Assembly: GCF_028372415.1 (NCBI RefSeq)
Contig: NC_092872.1
Coordinates: forward strand, 519,312,224-519,376,223
Reading direction: 5' to 3'
Source: Notamacropus eugenii
Lineage: Eukaryota > Chordata > Mammalia > Diprotodontia > Macropodidae
Length of the DNA stretch: 64,000 nucleotides
Shown here piece after piece: positions 1 to 11,165 of the stretch. Below the pieces are notes generated by a model, which had not been told where the DNA came from, ran no database searches, and was given only the letters and a program-made list of their open reading frames with translations. Every line of letters begins with the position of its first letter. The stretch's first letter is position 1. The position numbers were made by a program, and so were the translations under genes.

Positions 1-464
1 CCGTGCCATGGTCCCTCTGTTCACAGCTGGCTTCCAAAATAGAACCTTCCAAGTGCAGAGGGTTGCTTCCACATATGGTTAAACTACAGTGCTTACAAGT
101 AAACTGCCAGTGTTTGGAACCCAACCTAGTTAAGTGGATGCAATGAATAATGTAATAACAGTCCTAATGATCACACTGCTGTCATTATTTTAAGGTTCAC
201 AAAGTGTTTCTCCTCTAACACCCCATAATCCTTTCAAAGTAAGTAGGGCAAGTATCATTTTTCCCCATGGTCACACAGCCGCTCACAGTCCAGATTCAAA
301 CCCAGCACCCATTTCCATTTACACCACAATAACAGCTAATAAAAGATTAACTAACTTAAATTGGTAAGGACTGGCACAAGACAATGAAAGAAAATGCTTC
401 CATAATATGGAGCTGGATAGCCTTGAAATTTTTTTCTAATAACTTGTTTCTTTATAATCACCAG
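1..464. other. SULF2 intron, with a MIR-type SINE relic (about 205-340, minus)
   Basis: No exon is seen. About 205-340 reads in reverse like the 3' two-thirds of a MIR SINE, including a gtcacacagc motif and an attcaaacccag box-B-like stretch. It is strongly diverged. Confidence 0.45.
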
Positions 465-588
465 CTGATTAATGCAGTAAATACACTGGATCGAGATATC
501 CTCAATCAACTGCATGTACAGCTTATGGAGCTGCGGAGCTGCAAGGGATACAAACAGTGCAACCCCAGGACTCGAAACATGGACCTTG
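465..588 (+). CDS. SULF2: SULF2 coding exon, fourth from last
   Basis: The acceptor is aatcaccag before 465 and the donor is gtaagt from 589. The 124-nt exon starts in phase 0 and encodes 41 residues beginning [11 protein letters not shown] and ending NPRTRNMDL, plus the first base of a Gly codon. The segment carries two Cys residues (SCKGYKQC) and many basic residues, as expected near the C-terminus of SULF2. An open frame continues upstream from 384, but the Met there is intronic and is not a start. Confidence 0.95.
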
Positions 589-1675
589 GTAAGTATCCTG
601 CCTCATCATCTCCCTCAACTCCCAATTTCCCATACTTGTCCCCAGCTATACAGTACAAACAGAATATCTGGAGAACCTTAATACCTGCCTTAAAATGATA
701 ATGGAGTTGAGTGACCAGGTTCATACTTTCAAATTGTAGTAGCAGTGTCTTGGATAGAATGACTTGGAACAATATATGATTTCATTCATGTTTTCTTAGG
801 GGGGTGGGAGGGGATGACCAGAGAGACTTCTTTGGCTAAATAAAACTAATTTGATTGCCAGATCAACCGTAATCAGCCTTTCCTCAAGATGCAATTCATG
901 AAAACATGTCCTGGAAAGACACTGAAAGAGGCCTGCTTCCCCATTCCAGAGTAGTCTCAAATGAAATATGATGAGAAAGAGCAGAGTGAGGAAATAAAAA
1001 GCCTTAAAGTTATGGAGACTGAGGATAACATCCTGTTGTCCCTTCATCGTGTTAGGAAAAATCAGAAATAAAGTCACAGAACCTCTGTCTGAGGCAATGT
1101 CTGCTCTCTCAAACTTGCATTAAGTAGGAAGGCAGTCTTATCTGGTAATGGGGCTAACTGTAGTAAAGGAAAATTTGTCAAGGAGTTTTATTCCTCTCCC
1201 CATAGAATCCAGTGCCTCCCCAAATGAGTGGAGTAGAAGACCATCCAATCATTGTGGTTACATGATTTTTTAAACTTAAACTAACTAATCTTGGAACCAA
1301 AGGAAAATGGATATCTAGCTGCAACAGGAAAATTTCTACTCACATTTGGGGCAATAGTAAGAACCTTGCTGAAGTTCTGTTTTAGAGTATGTACTCTAAA
1401 GCTAGTATTTGGCCAGCTGGGGCAATGGCATAGAATCCTGCCCAGGGATATTTATTTTTCTCTGTAAAATGAGGGATTTGACCTAGATTATTGCTGCAGT
1501 GCTTTCAAACTCTGAATCTGAGGATGGGTTTCCAATTAGTCACCTGAACCAGTTACCAATACAAATAGAAGAGAGAACTCCTTTGACAGCAGGTTGATGG
1601 TTATTTCCAGTCTGTGAACTCTCTTAACCTTTCCTGGCTATCCACTGATAACCTCTTTATTTTCCCCTCATTTAG
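589..1675. other. SULF2 intron, nothing recognisable
   Basis: AT-rich unique-looking sequence between two SULF2 exons. I see no conserved frame, RNA gene or clear repeat. Confidence 0.5.
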
Positions 1676-1709
1676 GACTTAAAGATGGGGGAAGCTATGA
1701 GCAATACAG
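1676..1709 (+). CDS. SULF2: SULF2 coding exon, third from last (34 nt)
   Basis: This is a micro-exon bounded by ctcatttag before 1676 and gtactt from 1710. It completes the Gly codon of the previous exon and encodes GLKDGGSYEQY plus two bases of an Arg codon. It was found because the phase and the conserved SULF2 C-terminal sequence demand it. It is too short to be seen as an open reading frame. Confidence 0.92.
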
Positions 1710-1952
1710 GTACTTTCACTTTTTCTGCAAATTTCAAATAAATGTAAAAGTTCTTTCTTCCTATTATGCTTCTCCAACTCCATTTTGAAATCATCTCTTC
1801 TTTCTTCTGTGGAGTATCCATGTCTCTGCCATAACTCCAAATTAGGGATGATTCACTTATGGTTGTCACCTTTAATTCTTTTTTGGGGTGGTCTGGGCTT
1901 TTTTCTTCTTGATGATTAACTTTTTCCCTCCTTTAACTTCCTGAAAACCTAG

Positions 1953-2003
1953 GCAGTTTCAGCGTCGAAAATGGCCCGACATGAAGAGACCTTCTAAGTC
2001 ACT
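1953..2003 (+). CDS. SULF2: SULF2 coding exon, second from last (51 nt)
   Basis: The acceptor is aaaacctag before 1953 and the donor is gtgagt from 2004. It completes Arg (AG+G), encodes QFQRRKWPDMKRPSKS, and ends with two bases of a Leu codon. Reading straight through the donor gives CTG TGA, so retaining this intron would still give Leu and then stop at once, removing only the last nine residues. Confidence 0.93.
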
Positions 2004-3716
2004 GTGAGTTGAGTCACAAATACAACAGTAATTTTGATTTATTTCATTTTGCAAAACCCTGCTGGTTTTCATGCCATTTTTCAGCTTCTAGTAGCATTGG
2101 TCTTGCCCTCAAATGACAAAAGAAAGAATGTGTCTTTTGTTTTATTTATTTTCAACAGCTCCATTCTAGCTCCCTTAAAAACTATTTTAACCAAAACAAG
2201 AGATGTAGTATTCTGTAACCCACCCTTCTTAGAAGAAAAGAAATTGCTTGCAAGCAATAATCCTGGATCCCCAAAGCTTTGTCAAGCAGAGTAGGACCCA
2301 GGCAGGTCCTGTGCTCATTTTGGAAGGCTTCAGAGGTGCTTTGGGGATGGATCCTCTGATCCAAAGAATAACTGCTTAGTCAAGTGGAGAGAAATAGATG
2401 GCTCCAGGGGGAATGTTTTAAAGCTAGCCTACCAAGCTGTGGTTGCAGCACCTGTACCAAGAAACCAGGGATCCCTGTGCGATCACAGTATTTCCTAAAA
2501 GCACCTGTTCCCCTTTTGGAAAATGAATCTGAATCCTCCCTTACGGAAAGAGTTGGGAAGAGCAGATGGAGTCAGAGGCATCATATAATCCTAGTGTCTG
2601 CTACCCCACCAGCCTCAAGGGTATACATGGTTTTAAGCTTGCTGCATTTCTCTTCCTTCCCCCAACTTTGTTCTAATGTGAATGTACTTTGTTAAAATCA
2701 CATAGTGGATTTAAATAAATCCTGTGGGCGATGAAGGGCAGGACAGTAACACCTTCACATGTGCAGCATGATCTGTCACACAGGATGATCAGGCGTGAGA
2801 GTTGTGAGTCTCCATCCTGATGAAACAGCACACACACACACAAATTAGACATCTTGATCTTAATGACATCATGATCAACAGTTCTGCTATAATGCCTGTT
2901 TCAAAAGCAGGAATTTGTTCCAACTCGGTATATCAGGGAACATTTTGAGTATAACTGCAGTGATCACCATGTTTCTTTTCCCTCTGAGAAAACTATTTTA
3001 GTTCTCTATATTTTGAGTTTGTTTATGCTCTGTTTCTTCTACAAAAAAACAGAAAACTGCACTACTTCACAATAACCCACAAGTTGCAGCCTTTCCAACA
3101 CCCATTTCCACAAGCAAACATCAGGTCATTTTTTAAAGCAGAGTTTGCCCTATGTATGGTGCAGTGGGAGCTCTGAAGAGGGCTGGTTCATCCTCTCACC
3201 TCATGGCAGACTAAGTAGCAGCTCACATGCTGTGGACACTGCCATTATTTTTTGTAGTGTTTATGTATTTCTCAACTATTTAATGGGTATAAATCTGTGC
3301 TTTTATCAGATTCCAATCTTTTTTTAATGTGCCACCAACAAAATTCTTGAGCCTTATGCCCTAAGCCTATTTTTCCCATAAGCCCCATGATTTTTAAATT
3401 GCACAATTTTGCAATTACTGAGGTGCTTCTGGGGAACACATGTATCATATCATAGTAGAACTGACTATAGTTACTATGAAAGTATTAACTGACTGACTGA
3501 AAGGGTAGAGTAAAAAACCAAGTCCATTTGGTAATATTGATAATCATCATTTTAGGAACACATATAAAGGAAGGCCCCTGTCTATCTTTGGTACATACCA
3601 AACACCCTCTTTCCCAAGTTTAGGAAAACCCAGACCAGGTGCAGAGTAACATGACATCTACAAACAATAGAGCAGACTAATAATGATACTTTCTTTGCTT
3701 TGTTTTTGCTTAACAG
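2004..3716. other. Last SULF2 intron
   Basis: Contains a short (CA)n run at 2828-2842 and a block of about 50 bp at 2964-3013 that has a diverged second copy in the 3' UTR at 4351-4400. No other feature is recognised. Confidence 0.5.
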
Positions 3717-3747
3717 AGGACAACTATGGGAAGGATGGGAGGGCTAA
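3717..3747 (+). CDS. SULF2: SULF2 last coding segment and stop codon
   Basis: The acceptor is tttgcttaacag before 3717. The first base completes Leu (CT+A), followed by GQLWEGWEG and TAA at 3745-3747. The match to the conserved SULF2 terminus is exact as I recall it. The exon continues as 3' UTR. Confidence 0.94.
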
Positions 3748-5170
3748 GCTCGTTCTCAAAGAAGAAAGACGTCCACTGGCCAGAAAGCCAAATTTTTTAC
3801 AGATACTGTGTATGATTTCAGTAAGACTTCCACTGTTGTACTGGAGAAACTTTGGGGCTGAGGTAGGTAGAGTATGCCACTGTTAACATGCTATAAAGAG
3901 ATCTAGTGGATTCTAGAGGACAACCAGAAAGAACAGGGATCTTTTTAGAACTCCACTGGCACACGTGCTTTTGCTTTGGACTATATACCTCACCAGCTGC
4001 ACAAAAAGCATTTTTATTCCAAGAAGTCACCACTAACACTGAGTCGCTAAAGGGAAAAAAAAACCCAGAAGTGTCATACGGTATCCAACATTGGAAATTT
4101 CCCCAAGGGCAAAATCCACAACAAATTTTTTAAACTACAGTAAAATTCCATTTCAAACACCCTTACTTCATAAAGCATATTAACAGAGAAAGAAAGCTCT
4201 CTCAAGTCAAGTGAAACAGGAACACTGCACTTAGAAAAATGGACTTTTTTTCCTTTTTGCTCAAAATCAGAATCAGCACTAAGTAGAAGATAACCAGTAT
4301 AAAGATGTCACAAGAGACTCAAAATCATCGGGACAGAAGTGGACACACATTCACCATGTTTCTTGTTTCCTCTGAGGAAACTGTTTTAGCTCACTGTATA
4401 TATGTATGGCCAACTATTACACATCAATTATCAATTTCAAAATGGGCAGTGTAAATAAATATTCAATAACGTCCAAGTCAAAAGGAAATTCCTTAAAGTT
4501 GTGAAGATTTTTGTCAATAAATTGTGGAATGCCCAGATACCATTTCTTTAAATGTTGCCTTGTTAACACATAATTCCAGGATTGACCATTTTTAAAGCAC
4601 TGCAAAGAAAATGCAGTTAATGTATGTCCTGAGTTTTAATGAAATCCTATTTGTACAGAAACATTTTTAGTGTGAGTATTGTATTGTTCACAAATCCAAA
4701 ACATTGTATTAGGTATTGGGGAGGTGGCAATCTTTGTGCTTGGGTTTTGTTTGGACTTTTTTGGGGGGGAAAGAGGAGGATTTCTTCATACATACATGTT
4801 GTGAAAATACAGTGAGCAGCATGGAGGGACTTTCTGATGGGGAAGTCTTACCTTGAAATTTCTTTTGATGCATTGGAAACCAATCCACTGAGAAGTTCCA
4901 ATGAACAAGTGTAAAAGCTTTTCACCTGGTTGTAAAGACAGTGAAGTGCATAATCCAGTCTGAGATTGTAAGGGCCCTATCCCACCCCTTTTTAAAAGGT
5001 ACCATCTCTTAAAAGTTTGACTTAGCATCTCCATTCATACTCCATTGTAGCTTTCTTATCAGTTAATTGCTATACACAGCAATGGATGGGAAAGAAATTT
5101 ATCATTACTTACATTTTAGAGTCCTTAAATGCCATAGCTTAAAGGGAATAAAGAGCAACCACGCCTTTTA
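3748..5170 (+). other. SULF2: SULF2 3' UTR (end uncertain)
   Basis: This is non-coding sequence after the SULF2 stop codon. Plus-strand AATAAA hexamers occur at 4454-4459, 4516-4521 and 5147-5152. The last is followed by a GT-rich stretch around 5193-5212 that suits a downstream element, so I place the likely end near 5170. An end near 4480-4540 is equally possible without transcript data. Confidence 0.5.
5147..5152 (+). terminator. SULF2: Candidate poly(A) signal AATAAA for SULF2
   Basis: Canonical AATAAA on the plus strand about 1.4 kb after the SULF2 stop, with TG-rich sequence 40-60 nt downstream. Earlier hexamers at 4454 and 4516 compete. Confidence 0.45.
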
Positions 5171-5280
5171 GTAAAAGGTTTCTTCTTAACAGATGTGTGA
5201 ATTTCATGTGTTACTTAACAAGCCAATGTGGATGAAAAGTGCTGAGTAAAATTGTCAGGGTCCAGCTTTAAATAGAAACC

Positions 5281-5286
5281 TTTATT
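5281..5286 (-). terminator. NCOA3: Candidate poly(A) signal AATAAA for NCOA3
   Basis: TTTATT on the plus strand reads AATAAA on the minus strand, about 3.8 kb after the NCOA3 stop. I found no other exact AATAAA on that strand between 5287 and 9094. Cleavage would fall near 5262. Confidence 0.55.
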
Positions 5287-6566
5287 TACATCGACATTAA
5301 CATCCAAAAAACAATCAGAAAAGCAGTCATAGCTTACAACCCAGCCATCTTATAAATCATCCCATGGGGTTTGGATTTTTTGCAGTGTAAAGAAAGATGC
5401 AGATATTTCAAGCAATACTTATGTAAACTACATTTAAATTTTAATTCATTCTCAATACTGTAAGCCTTCTCCTGAGAATTTTTAAATATTGCTCTCAGAA
5501 TTACATACAATTTTGTGATTGCTGTATCATTTCCACCATCTTTAAAATTCCACATATTAACCAAAAAAAAAAAAAAAACCCTGCAAAATGTAACATTCAA
5601 AAGGTTTGCCTTATAGCAGGAACAAAAAAAAAAAAAAAAGCTCTCACTCCCTTGCTGTTCAAAGCAAATATCTGGGATGCTATTAATTCTTTAACTAGCT
5701 CACATGTGTGCAGCTTCTGTGGCTAAAAGGAGACCAGAGGGACAGGTAGTGAAAGTGATTTCCCTGCAGCAGGTTAAAGTGGCCACTGTTAGCATTCAAA
5801 TGGCCTCACTTTCAAAATCAAAGAATTTTCCTAACAAGTGTTTTCCTGTGGAACTAAACTGGGGGAAAAAATCCCACCCCAACCCATCTCTTAGATATTA
5901 AACACTAAAGTATTAAGCAGTGCTGTTTGTATTCTATAGTTCTTTCTGTCCAGATAAATGATTCATAAATGGCATTGTCAAGAGAAAATCATTAACAATG
6001 CAATTTCATTTTTTTAAAAGAAGGAACATTTTATGTCTTTTGCATCACATTTTGAGCTTTATAAAAAAAAATATATCTTTGGATTCAGCAAAAAGTAAAT
6101 ACTGGTAATATCCAACATTCTAAAATCAGATGAAGTTAGGATTTCTTGTACATCCTTCAGGTACTGTGTTTTAGAAAAGGGACATAGGGAAGTAGAGGAG
6201 AGGTCAGAAAAATAGCAAGAGAATTTTTCAAAAAAAGTAAAAAGGGCAGGATGTACAAAGCCATCAACATGTACAGATTTCACTGGCATAATGAACAAGT
6301 ATAAAATGTTTGAAGAGTCTGAATATAAAAAGTAGGGAGAAGAGAGCTGCCTTCCTTCCTTCCAGTGCCTGACCATGTAGGTCTACCCTTGGAATCAGTT
6401 CTGAAGAGACCTCAAAGGGGTGGGGGGTGGGGTTTAGAGCAAAAAAGGCAAGAGCACCATTCTCTTTGTTAAAGACAAAGATAAGTCAAACAAGTGAAAC
6501 TCACACACCCCAAGAATAGAATCTATGATTTAAGGGGTGGTAAGAAAGTAATTGATTTCCCTAGAG

Positions 6567-6800
6567 AGGCAGCTGGTGGCACAGGGGGTAAAGCACTGGG
6601 CCTGGAATTTCAGGAAGACCTGAGTTCAAATCCAGCCTCAGATTAGCTTTGTGACTCTGGACAAGTCATTAACCTCTATCTGCCTTCATTTTCTCAACTG
6701 TAAAGCCAGGATAATAATGGCATCCACCCAAGATAATATTTGTTAAAAGCACTTAGCACAGTGCCTAGCATTAAGTAGGTGCTATAAAAATACTTCTTCC
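6567..6800 (+). mobile_element. tRNA-derived SINE inside the NCOA3 3' UTR
   Basis: Starts near gaggcagctggtggcacagg, contains gagttcaaatccagcctcag (box B type) and tgtgactctggacaagtcat, and ends in a tgcctagca-type tail. Marsupial tRNA/CORE-like SINE, antisense to NCOA3. Confidence 0.75.
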
Positions 6801-7795
6801 CTTCCCCTACTGTAAATATAGCTCTCCAAATGAGGCAAGTTGATGGTCTTGAAAGTACAGTCCTCTAAAATTCATCATCTATTGTCTTCAGATGTGGATC
6901 AAATTTGTGGGAGAGTGGGGCGTTGTGTGTTGGTTTGGGGGAGGGGAGGAGAATTGGTGAAGAAAGAAGAGACCCATTAAAATAATCTACATCTTACTTC
7001 CACATACATTAGCCTGAGGGGAGGGTAGTGGTTGTCACTAATTTTAATTCACAGAGCTTCTAAAAAAAATTTTAGACATATTAACATTCCAATTGTTCCC
7101 ACCCCCATCTTAATAACAGCTTTGGAAATTCATGTTTGCACTGCTAAAGACATTTTCAAGAACCCATTCCCATGTGTAAATAAGACAAACAAAATGTCAG
7201 GACTATCGTAATAAACCCACTGTCAGGGCCAAAATTCATGTCTGAAATTTAGGGCTAAAATAACAGGTGATCTGCATAGAATGGCTTTAAGTTCTATGTT
7301 TCCTTCCCTTCCACCAACCGCCAACTGGTACTGTAGATGCCAACTGGTATCTATAGCCCAAAACAAGACCCAGTGAGCAGCTGTCATATCTGATGCATGA
7401 ACAATCAAGAGTTGACATTAGTGACCAAAACTGTAATTCACTAAAGGGTTAAAGCTGACCGGAAAAACCAGCTTTGTTCACAGGGGCATAAAGAAAACAA
7501 CAATCCTAGCTATGGTGCTAACAAAAAGTGACTAAGAGGACACTGAAAATTAACACAAACTCATAGTAAAGAACAAGCTGCTGTTTACATCAGTTCAAAG
7601 CAATGATAAAACTTATGTCATTCATCCACTCCCTGACTGAAAAGGCAACATGTTAAGTTTAAAAAAAAAAATACCCTGAATTGCTGTCATACAATTCATG
7701 GAAAGCTGAAAAAGGCAGAGAGCTCTTTTTCTTGTCGGATCACACTATATTTTTAAAAACTGAAATAATACCCTCCCCCCACCAAAAAAAATTAA

Positions 7796-7806
7796 CAAAG
7801 TGCTTA
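7796..7806 (-). promoter_or_regulatory. Second miR-17-type site, 11-nt match
   Basis: The transcript reads UAAGCACUUUG, fully complementary to the first 11 nucleotides of miR-17 (CAAAGUGCUUA) as I recall its sequence. Confidence 0.5.
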
Positions 7807-8370
7807 GATCAGGTGGAGAAAACAATTACAACTGCCTAACCCTAAACGAATTGTCTTTTTAGAAAGCTATTTTTTTTAAGATGGAAATGAGTGAGGTGTC
7901 CAAGACCAAAGGAGAAGGGAAACTAAAGGCTGCCAACATCCCCCACCCAACCCCCTCCAAGGTCATTAAATTAAGACTGTCTTCTATTTTTTACCTCACT
8001 ATACTGAGCTTACAGAAATCAACACTGTTAAATATTTAGCTTCACAAACTCTGCAAAAATGAGTTCTTGTGACCTACAAAAGTCATATATATGTACACAT
8101 AATACAATATCTTAACGATTGTATTTACAAAAACCTATTCACAGAAACAGACCGCAAATTTCTGATTCAGACTGCAGTACCCGGCCTTGGGTTTTCTGAA
8201 GTTGATTTTCAAAAAAGATTATTGCTCTACCATACAGGCAAAGTGTGACATTATCCAGTCCTTTCAAGTGAATTTACAGTTCTTGCCCGATGGATTAACT
8301 CGGACGGAGAACATGATACAGCTCGCCATAAGACCTCAAAAAATATTGCATTAATCCATTACTTTCTAGA

Positions 8371-8378
8371 TAAAGTGC
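8371..8378 (-). promoter_or_regulatory. miR-17/20/93/106 8-mer seed match in NCOA3 3' UTR
   Basis: The transcript reads GCACUUUA, which pairs with seed positions 2-8 of the AAAGUGC family plus the A opposite position 1. Human AIB1/NCOA3 is a reported miR-17-5p target. The block around 8000-8460 looks free of repeats. Confidence 0.55.
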
Positions 8379-9094
8379 ACTCAGCTGCACATTAGCATGT
8401 AAATATTAGCCACTATTGCAATTAAATACTGTAATTTCCATTTTTCCTTCTGCAAAGCCACTTGCTATCAGACATAATCTGGAATATTAGATGCTAGTGG
8501 TAATCCTAAAAGAATTAGAGGGCGTAACCATCAATGGTGGTGGGGAGTCCAAAGCCCATATCAAGTTGATGACATGACCTCAAGCATTCTGATTCACTGG
8601 GGATAAGAGGTTAAGAGAGGACTGTTCACCAATGAAAAAAGGCCTCAAGGCTGGGAACTACATTCTGTGTCAGACATTGCTACTAGAGAAACCAGACTTT
8701 TCTATCCCACAACTCTCCACTTTCTTTGGCCTGCCTACATTTAAAGGGCTTTGGATAGCAAGGCAGAAAGAAATAACACACAGGGAGTCTACCATATTTA
8801 CTAAAATGCCATTGCCAGATTCACATCTCTAGAGGCAGAATGCCAAAAATATTTATGTCCATTGCTTAATATACCACAATATACAGAAAAACAGGTAGAC
8901 AATATTTTAGCTCATGACCCAGATCTGTTCGATGAAGTTATTTGGGATACCTTAATGAAGATTTGGGGGAAGTAGGTCCTTTTCATAAGTGAGATATCAC
9001 TAACAACGTGTAATCCCTTATTTTACCTCCTCAAAATACTAGTGCAGAGACTTTTGTACAGTGATTTTCGGTGAGAGGTTCTGGACTTCCTGTG

Positions 9095-9106
9095 TCAGCA
9101 GTATTT
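9095..9106 (-). CDS. NCOA3: NCOA3 last codons: Lys-Tyr-Cys-stop
   Basis: After acceptor ggttatttgcag the exon reads AAA TAC TGC TGA, matching the conserved C-terminal KYC of NCOA3. Only four codons, so it can be found only by following phase from the previous exon. Confidence 0.94.
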   Translation of the reverse strand, partial: KYC

Positions 9107-9582
9107 CTGCAAATAACCACAGAGAAAAGGAGTTAAAACATCCACTTTGCAAAATTCAAAACACCCATGGTTTTTACTTGTTAATAGTAATACACCCATT
9201 TACATTCAGTTTGTCCACATGTGCTTCTTTGCTTTTACTAAATTCAGTTCACTGGTTCAAATCAACAAATGGAAGCCTCGTAAAAAAAAAAAAAAGAATA
9301 TGCCCTCTAATACAAATCATCACCATGTTGCACAGATGTTTGAAGATGAAACTGACTTAACAACCTAGGCACTAAGAGTAGGGAGGTTCCAAAGACACCA
9401 AGTCCAACCCTCTTACGTTACAAGGAAAAATAATGACCAAAGAGAGGAAGTCACTGACCCACAATCACAAACTCATTAGGGACAGAGCCAAGATGCTACT
9501 ACACAGATGCCTGTAGCAGCATTTTAAAACAAATTAACATTGCCAGAGAGTGACTAAAGAAAAAGGATTATAATTTCTGTAC
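9107..9582. other. NCOA3 intron with MIR-type relic (about 9379-9520)
   Basis: The only recognisable content is a reverse-oriented MIR-like stretch (caagtccaaccctctta, then gaggaagtcactgaccca) and a poly(A) run at about 9282-9294. Confidence 0.4.
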
Positions 9583-9724
9583 CTGATCAGGACCCATGGG
9601 CATCCCAGACATGGGCATAGAATTCATGTTCATTTGTCCGATGTGGCCACTGTTACCATTCATGTGCATCATACTGTAGGAAGCGGGGCTACCCTGGGGG
9701 GGAAACTGCTGCTGTGGAAATGAA
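9583..9724 (-). CDS. NCOA3: NCOA3 in-window exon 19
   Basis: The acceptor is ttgcttttcag and the donor is GTACAG from 9582. It completes Ser, then encodes [40 protein letters not shown] and MPMGPDQ. The Met/Asn-rich tail is typical of NCOA3. It ends in phase 0. Confidence 0.96.
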
Positions 9725-10204
9725 CTGAAAAGCAAAAAGGACCATTACCTTCTATGTCCTTTTATTTAGTTGCAAACACTACACAGAAAAGAAAACACAA
9801 AGAAAGTCTGGGCAGTGGAGTTGCTATCTTTGCACTTACAAAGAGAACATTTAGAGACAGATATCCAGAAAACCTATTGAATCTTCACCTCCAGAAGAGC
9901 ACTAATTTATTTACCATGTCTACTAACCACATTTGATTTCAAAACAAATACAGGAAATAGGTCCAAACACATTATTATGGCATTCTCTGAGGTAAAATCC
10001 CGAAGTCTCACATTTAAAGCTGTATTGCTGAGGGCAAATATCCTTAAGTGGAAAATACAAAGAGAGTATTTTACTGGGACTCAGAGCCCAAGTGTGAAAG
10101 GTTTTTAAAGTCGCTTCATATTACTGACAAAATACAACTTAACAAAACCGATGGTAGCTAGAATGTGGGAAGTTCACTGCTATGCACCCAAATACGGTGC
10201 TTAC

Positions 10205-10379
10205 CTGCTCCTGGACAAGGTTCCTGATGGCCAGCCCTTCATTTCTGGGGACTGATACATCGCTGTGGTCTGAGGGTGCTGCATCAGGGGGCTCTGAGAG
10301 GCCCCAATTCTCGACGACATCATTGCACTGGGAGGACTAGCTACTCTGCTGAAGGCAGGATCTGATTGCTGGCTCATTC
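10205..10379 (-). CDS. NCOA3: NCOA3 in-window exon 18
   Basis: The acceptor is tctttataag and the donor is GTAAGC. It encodes [40 protein letters not shown], then [17 protein letters not shown]. This matches the conserved QQ-DPAF-RV-SPP and MKGWPSG landmarks near the NCOA3 C-terminus. Confidence 0.96.
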
Positions 10380-11165
10380 CTTATAAAGAAAAATAAAATA
10401 AATTCCTGGTTTGGCTTGTTAAGGTCTTTTAAAAGACCAAACAGTTATTCAAATGCCAATTGATAAGATTACTTCACTAATTTCTCTAAAGAATAGTGTG
10501 GGCTAAGTTAGATTATAGTTCAGCCAGGTCTACATTGTGTATAGATACTCGAGTCCCACAAGAACTATAAGTAACATACTTACAACAGGAAGATAGTCAC
10601 ATTCCTTAAACCAAAATCAGCTTCTTTCCCTTCTAAACATTTAATATTACTGAACACACTAACATATGTAAAAAGACAATTTACTGTTTGAGAAAGGTGG
10701 ATACTTGTCCTATTAGGTGAACATCAAGAATCCCAAAAATTTTCCCTTTTTTACCTCCCCGCCTCCAACAGAAAACTGAGCCTCCATACAACCAAAGGTT
10801 GATAAGAAGTAAATAATGTTCAAAAAGCACTCATTTACTGTCAGCAGTCAGGATTTAATAACAGTTTATATCCTCTAACAGGTCTTACTAAAAGCTAAGC
10901 CTTCAGCAGCATGGAACTAATTCTGTCCCTAAGGGTACAAAGAAAACAATTTTATACCTCTTCCTCAAAACTTAAGTTGAGGAAAGAAGAGATATGTAGT
11001 GAAAATATGTCAGGTAAACATAGTAACAATCTGCCTATAGCCAATGGTGAAAAGTACTGGTGTAGTTTTTGCTTATTTGAATAAAGTGAACCGTGTTTAG
11101 GCAATCTACAGCATTTCTTTAAGGATACCCAGAAAGGAAGACAAGCTTTCTTCTGTGGAATTTAC
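10380..11165. other. NCOA3 intron, nothing recognisable
   Basis: AT-rich, no clear repeat or conserved block. The 480-bp intron 9725-10204 is similar. Confidence 0.45.

Larger units (their letters stand above)
465..5170 (+). other. SULF2: SULF2 gene, 3' end (last four coding exons and 3' UTR)
   Basis: Four exons on the plus strand encode the extreme C-terminus of extracellular sulfatase Sulf-2, a secreted or cell-surface enzyme that removes 6-O-sulfate from heparan sulfate and so tunes Wnt, FGF and other growth-factor signalling (known for the family). Joined across intact GT-AG sites with matching phase, the exons encode a cysteine-containing basic tail with [15 protein letters not shown], then KDGGSYEQYRQFQRRKW, and end GQLWEGWEG-stop. 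I recognise this as vertebrate SULF2 rather than SULF1. Relative to my recollection of human it lacks one Ser in the RPSSKSL stretch. The catalytic sulfatase domain and the hydrophilic domain are upstream of the window. The gene converges on NCOA3. The 3' boundary of the span is a prediction from a polyadenylation hexamer, not an observed transcript end. Confidence 0.93.
5262..9094 (-). other. NCOA3: NCOA3 3' UTR
   Basis: About 3.8 kb from the stop codon to the first exact minus-strand AATAAA (5286-5281), similar in scale to the long human NCOA3 3' UTR. It contains two miR-17-family seed matches (near 8371-8378 and 7796-7806), a SINE inserted in the opposite orientation (about 6567-6800), and two U16 tracts in the transcript near its end (5563-5578 and about 5624-5639). 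The exact 3' end is inferred. Confidence 0.65.

Noticed and set aside
384..698. 104-residue open frame as a separate small gene
   Set aside because: Its middle is the SULF2 exon 465-588. The parts on either side are intron read-through beyond clear splice sites.
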